From a virus, in the IMG/VR virus record IMGVR_UViG_3300011114_000827, positions 1 through 21,875 of that record: a stretch of 21,875 nucleotides of DNA; one strand, written 5' to 3'. The notes under the pieces are model-generated. The model was not told where the DNA came from. It searched no databases and saw only the letters and a program-made list of their open reading frames with translations. Both the position numbers and the translations under genes were made by a program. This document shows, one piece after another, positions 19,487 through 21,875 of this stretch; position 1 is the stretch's first letter; every line of letters starts with the position of its first letter.

Positions 19487-20233
19487 TTATTCAACTACGA
19501 ATCCGCTTGTATCTTTTTTAGCTTTGCCCTTCGCAGTTAGTCCAACTACAACATTAATAGGGTCAAAATAGCGTAGATCGGTTAAATCTCCGTTTATAAC
19601 CTTAAAGCCGTTCCAAAATTTCGGTAATCCGTTTTTAAATACTACAGCTACATTACCGCCATTATTAAGAATCTCAATACATTTATTTTCGTTATTCTCT
19701 TTACGGCTAAATGTCAATTTATAATTAGTATTTTTATACTTATTTATGTAGTTAGGATTTGGTGTATAATCATAAAATAAAAGGGAACTATAAAAGGAAT
19801 CTAAAAAATCAATTCCGCTGTATCTTTTTAATAGATCTAGGTGGTCAATGTCGGAGGTGCCGTTTAATCTAATTGCTATTTTTACGTTCTTTTTAATTGT
19901 CTTATCTAGGATTCTTAAAATTTCGTTGGCTAATTGTAAATAAAAGGCCGAACGATCAAAGCCCCAAAACTTTGTTTTGTTTATTCTAGCTAATTGAACG
20001 TTGCTAAAAATACCCATCCCTGCAGTATTTAAACAACCTTTAATACAGCCACTAGAGGCAAAAGGACAAACATTAAAGCCGCTCAAATTGGCAGGTGCCA
20101 AATAAAGTATAAACGTCTCTAATTCATTTTTAATTGTTTTAGCGTTGGTTGATCCTTTGCTTAATAAGTTCTTAACAGCTTTGTATGTTGTAGCTGTTTT
20201 AGATTCTGTTGGTAATAATGTTGTAGTTGACAT
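19487..20233 (-). CDS. GP88-like protein with Cys cluster
   Basis: A 248-residue protein resembling the phage GP88 / DUF7227-type family. Residues ~46-90 hold 'NLSGFNVCPFASSGCIKGCLNTAG' region with C56, C63 and C67 (C-x6-C-x3-C), then 'NVQLARINKTKFW'. Later blocks are 'IAIRLNGTSDIDHLDLL' (119-135) and the C-terminal 'GDLTDLRYFDP' and 'VVGLTAKGKAKKDTSGFVV'. The three-Cys cluster in an alpha/beta protein recalls iron-sulphur or radical-SAM-like enzymes, but the classical CxxxCxxC spacing is absent. The activity is unknown. It is one of the first genes transcribed in the leftward block and is followed by the tRNA-like element. Confidence 0.6.
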   Translation of the reverse strand: MSTTTLLPTESKTATTYKAVKNLLSKGSTNAKTIKNELETFILYLAPANLSGFNVCPFASSGCIKGCLNTAGMGIFSNVQLARINKTKFWGFDRSAFYLQLANEILRILDKTIKKNVKIAIRLNGTSDIDHLDLLKRYSGIDFLDSFYSSLLFYDYTPNPNYINKYKNTNYKLTFSRKENNENKCIEILNNGGNVAVVFKNGLPKFWNGFKVINGDLTDLRYFDPINVVVGLTAKGKAKKDTSGFVVE

Positions 20234-20249
20234 AAATTTGATTTAAAGA

Positions 20250-20333
20250 TTATTTTTTTAATAGTGTTTTGATAAAGGCATAAAGCAGTATAAATAAACC
20301 GCTTAATAGAATCAGTTCTAGTATAGTTATCAT
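20250..20333 (-). CDS. Tiny single-span membrane protein
   Basis: A 27-residue frame, MITILELILLSGLFILLYAF then a basic end IKTLLKK. It is almost all one membrane helix with positive-inside charges. The ATG overlaps the stop of the preceding tiny gene (ATGA). Below usual annotation length; coupling and topology support it. Confidence 0.5.
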   Translation of the reverse strand: MITILELILLSGLFILLYAFIKTLLKK

Positions 20334-20425
20334 TGCTTATCTATTAAAAGGTTAATAAATAATTTAGCTACATAGCTAATAAAGAATACAAATAAACTAA
20401 GCTGAATGTAAAAAAGTATTTCCAT
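20330..20425 (-). CDS. Tiny single-span membrane protein, first gene of the early block
   Basis: A 31-residue frame starting MEILFYIQLSLFVFFISYVA with a short charged end (NLLIDKQ). It overlaps the next tiny membrane gene by four bases (ATGA). It is the most promoter-proximal frame seen in the leftward block, where phages often place host-takeover peptides. Confidence 0.5.
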   Translation of the reverse strand: MEILFYIQLSLFVFFISYVAKLFINLLIDKQ

Positions 20426-20999
20426 AATAAAGGTGCCATTTGTTTTATATGGCCTTATAAAGATAGGTACTTTATACATACAAACATCAAACAATGTAAA
20501 AAAATATTAAATTAGTTTATGCAATTAGATAGTGTATTTATTACACTAAGTAGGTTAATTAGTATACATTAGTTAAGTAGTACATTATAGTATGTTATAT
20601 TATCAACTATATTAGGTATATTATATAATATACTTATTCTTATTTAATATATGGATATAATGTTACATTAATTGAATAGAAGTATTTAAGGTAGATTCTT
20701 ACTTTTGGCCTAAGCCTGAGTAAACTATCAATAAAGTAAAATACATTAATTTAGCGTAGGAATTAGGCTTCTATTTAACATAATGGTAATTATAAGGTAA
20801 AACTATTGTTGATTATCAATAAGTTAAGTATGTGTAAAAAGATAATGGGACTATAGGCACCCCCTGGCACTTTTTTTAGTGTGTAAAAAATACACTAAGC
20901 CTTGGGCCCTTCATTATTCTGTTTCAAAACAAAGACTTAACCATTTTTGACATTTGATTTTTTTTATTTTCCATATAACCCATTAAAATAAATTGTAAT
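20426..20999. promoter_or_regulatory. Divergent intergenic control region with palindromes
   Basis: No convincing gene is seen in these 574 bases between the leftward early block and the rightward packaging block. It holds two related inverted repeats, TAGTGTA/TACACTA (20530-20548) and TTAGTGT/ACACTAA (20876-20898); an 18-base perfect palindrome GTATATTATATAATATAC (20616-20633); a motif shared with 8604-8621 (20809-20826); and a + strand TACTTTTG (20700-20707) fitting TAnnTTTG. TTGTA/TACAA flank the next ATG (20993-21007). It probably contains the promoters and operators for both directions, and possibly an origin. Confidence 0.55.
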
Positions 21000-21032
21000 A
21001 TGTACAAGTGTAAACCTAAACCTAAGAAATAA
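21000..21032 (+). CDS. Ten-codon leader ORF before the small terminase
   Basis: ATG at 21000 opens MYKCKPKPKK and ends in TAA whose last base is the first base of the terminase ATG (TAATG at 21030-21034). Overlap of this exact kind occurs at several real gene junctions here, suggesting that ribosomes finishing the leader restart on terS. A regulatory leader peptide is possible; a chance mini-frame cannot be excluded. Confidence 0.4.
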   Translation: MYKCKPKPKK

Positions 21033-21550
21033 TGAATGCAGAATTCAAAGACATCACTAAAGAAGCTTTTATCATAGCTTACAAGGAGAACTTCGGTAAT
21101 ATAACCATCTCTTGTGAATCAGCTGGTATATCCAGGTCATCGTACAATGTATGGATAAAGAATGATGCTGAGTTCGCTAAGAAACTAGCTGAAATAGAAC
21201 CTGAGGAGATAATGTTGGACTTCGGTGAGCATAAACTAATGGAACGTATTGCTAAGGGTGATACGTTAGCTACTATGTTCCTGTTAAAAACCAAAGGTAA
21301 GCGTAGAGGATACATCGAAAGACAAGAGGTTGCTCACGAAGGTGATGTTGTTAAGCAGATTACTGTGAATGTTTTAAAGGCAAACCATATTGAAGATGTT
21401 CCTAAACTAGATGGTGATGAGCACCTGCAACTAGAAGATAGTGGCTTAGTTGTTCCTGCTACTGAAGCTGCGAATATCCAAGATATACCACTTTACGAGT
21501 ACGATAAAGAGGTAGAATTAGAAAATGAAGCTGGAGAATACGAAGAATGA
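21032..21550 (+). CDS. terS: Terminase small subunit
   Basis: DNA-recognition subunit of the packaging motor. The 172-residue protein has an N-terminal helix-turn-helix (residues ~20-45, 'GNITISCESAGISRSSYNVW') of the phBC6A51-like terminase type, then 'EEIMLDFGEHKLMERIAKGDTLATMFLLKTKGKRRGY' (58-94), the typical central oligomerisation region, and an acidic tail (from ~120) likely to contact the large subunit. Position at the start of a + strand block, with a probable large subunit start 309 bases later, supports the call. A TTGTA/TACAA inverted repeat upstream could allow autoregulation. Confidence 0.85.
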   Translation: MNAEFKDITKEAFIIAYKENFGNITISCESAGISRSSYNVWIKNDAEFAKKLAEIEPEEIMLDFGEHKLMERIAKGDTLATMFLLKTKGKRRGYIERQEVAHEGDVVKQITVNVLKANHIEDVPKLDGDEHLQLEDSGLVVPATEAANIQDIPLYEYDKEVELENEAGEYEE

Positions 21551-21621
21551 GTATCGTAGATACGAAGAATAGTTCTATTTCGCATTTTAAGGCTAATACA
21601 GACACTTTAATTACAAAGTAG
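21547..21621 (+). CDS. Tiny ORF overlapping the terS stop
   Basis: An ATG overlapping the terS stop (ATGA, 21547-21550) opens 24 codons, MSIVDTKNSSISHFKANTDT and a short basic end, to a TAG. It could be a real small protein, the remnant of a longer gene, or accidental. The coupled start is the main support. Confidence 0.35.
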   Translation: MSIVDTKNSSISHFKANTDTLITK

Positions 21622-21858
21622 TACTATGTATCCAAAATTAACTTGAGTGTCTTAAAACGCTTCTAATTGCTTTTTAGATATGTTAGCAGTCATACTACGC
21701 AAATGTTCATTAAAGTAACATATAGATATTGTTATTTTACTTTTAAGGGGTAAAGTAAATTAGTAAAGCTATAACTTGACTTATGTTGGGCCTACCTTCC
21801 TATAAAACGAAAAGTATTAGCTTTGACTTGAGCAAACCAAAAATTTTAATTTATTTCT
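21622..21858 (+). other. Gap between terminase genes, possible promoter
   Basis: No gene is seen in 237 bases. ACTTGA occurs three times (21641-21646, 21774-21779, 21826-21831). TTGACT (21776-21781) and TATAAA (21801-21806), 19 bases apart, resemble a sigma70-type promoter, though this differs from the TAnnTTTG form used elsewhere. The region could hold a packaging recognition site, commonly close to terminase genes, but no direct evidence was found. Confidence 0.3.
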
Positions 21859-21875
21859 ATGGAAGTAACCACCAA
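21859..21875 (+). CDS. Start of the next gene, probably terminase large subunit
   Basis: ATG at 21859 opens MEVTT before the window ends. The leader is AT-rich (TTTATTTCT). Position after terS suggests the large terminase (ATPase/nuclease), but five residues do not identify it. Confidence 0.4.

Overview
The window is a piece of a tailed bacteriophage genome, most likely a virulent siphovirus of a Bacteroidetes (Flavobacterium-like) host. The evidence is the AT-rich sequence, genes that start after A-rich leaders instead of Shine-Dalgarno sites, several TAnnTTTG promoter -7 elements, a TP901-1-type tail tube, and fibre modules typical of phages of that phylum. No integrase, excisionase or repressor was seen.

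Layout. Positions 1-9052 (+ strand) hold late genes: the end of an unknown gene, the tail tube with an embedded fibre-like domain, a BppU-like adaptor, a 1291-residue tail fibre with four long repeats, small tail-adjacent proteins, then a tightly overlapping lysis cassette (candidate spanin, two holin-like membrane proteins, M15 peptidase endolysin). A GIY-YIG homing endonuclease starts on the endolysin stop codon. A calcineurin-like phosphoesterase and two small genes follow. Two back-to-back intrinsic terminators (9085-9150) separate this block from the opposing one.

Positions 9178-20425 (- strand) form a long early/replication block read right to left. It holds a GP88-like Cys-rich protein, many small unknown proteins, a C5-methyltransferase-like protein, a stand-alone DnaA domain IV protein, a probable single-strand annealing protein, a DnaD-like initiator, DnaB helicase, a VRR-NUC nuclease and three HNH-type genes. 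DnaA-like, DnaD-like and DnaB proteins would load a replisome; the annealing protein and nuclease would serve recombination.

Positions 20426-20999 are a divergent, very AT-rich intergenic region full of palindromes, probably the main control region. From 21000 the + strand starts the packaging module: a ten-codon leader ORF, small terminase subunit, a second tiny ORF, about 240 bases without a gene, and the first codons of what is probably the large terminase.

The most unusual items are non-coding. A promoter-driven RNA candidate at 13600-13683 (- strand) has two hairpins whose 7-base loops are perfectly complementary, and ends in a terminator-like stem just before an HNH gene. A tRNA-like element at 19434-19479 (- strand) has acceptor, D-like and T arms but no anticodon arm. 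The heptamer CAAAAAC recurs in early-gene leaders and clusters around the methyltransferase gene. Phased T-tracts and palindromes lie near 18.9-19.1 kb.
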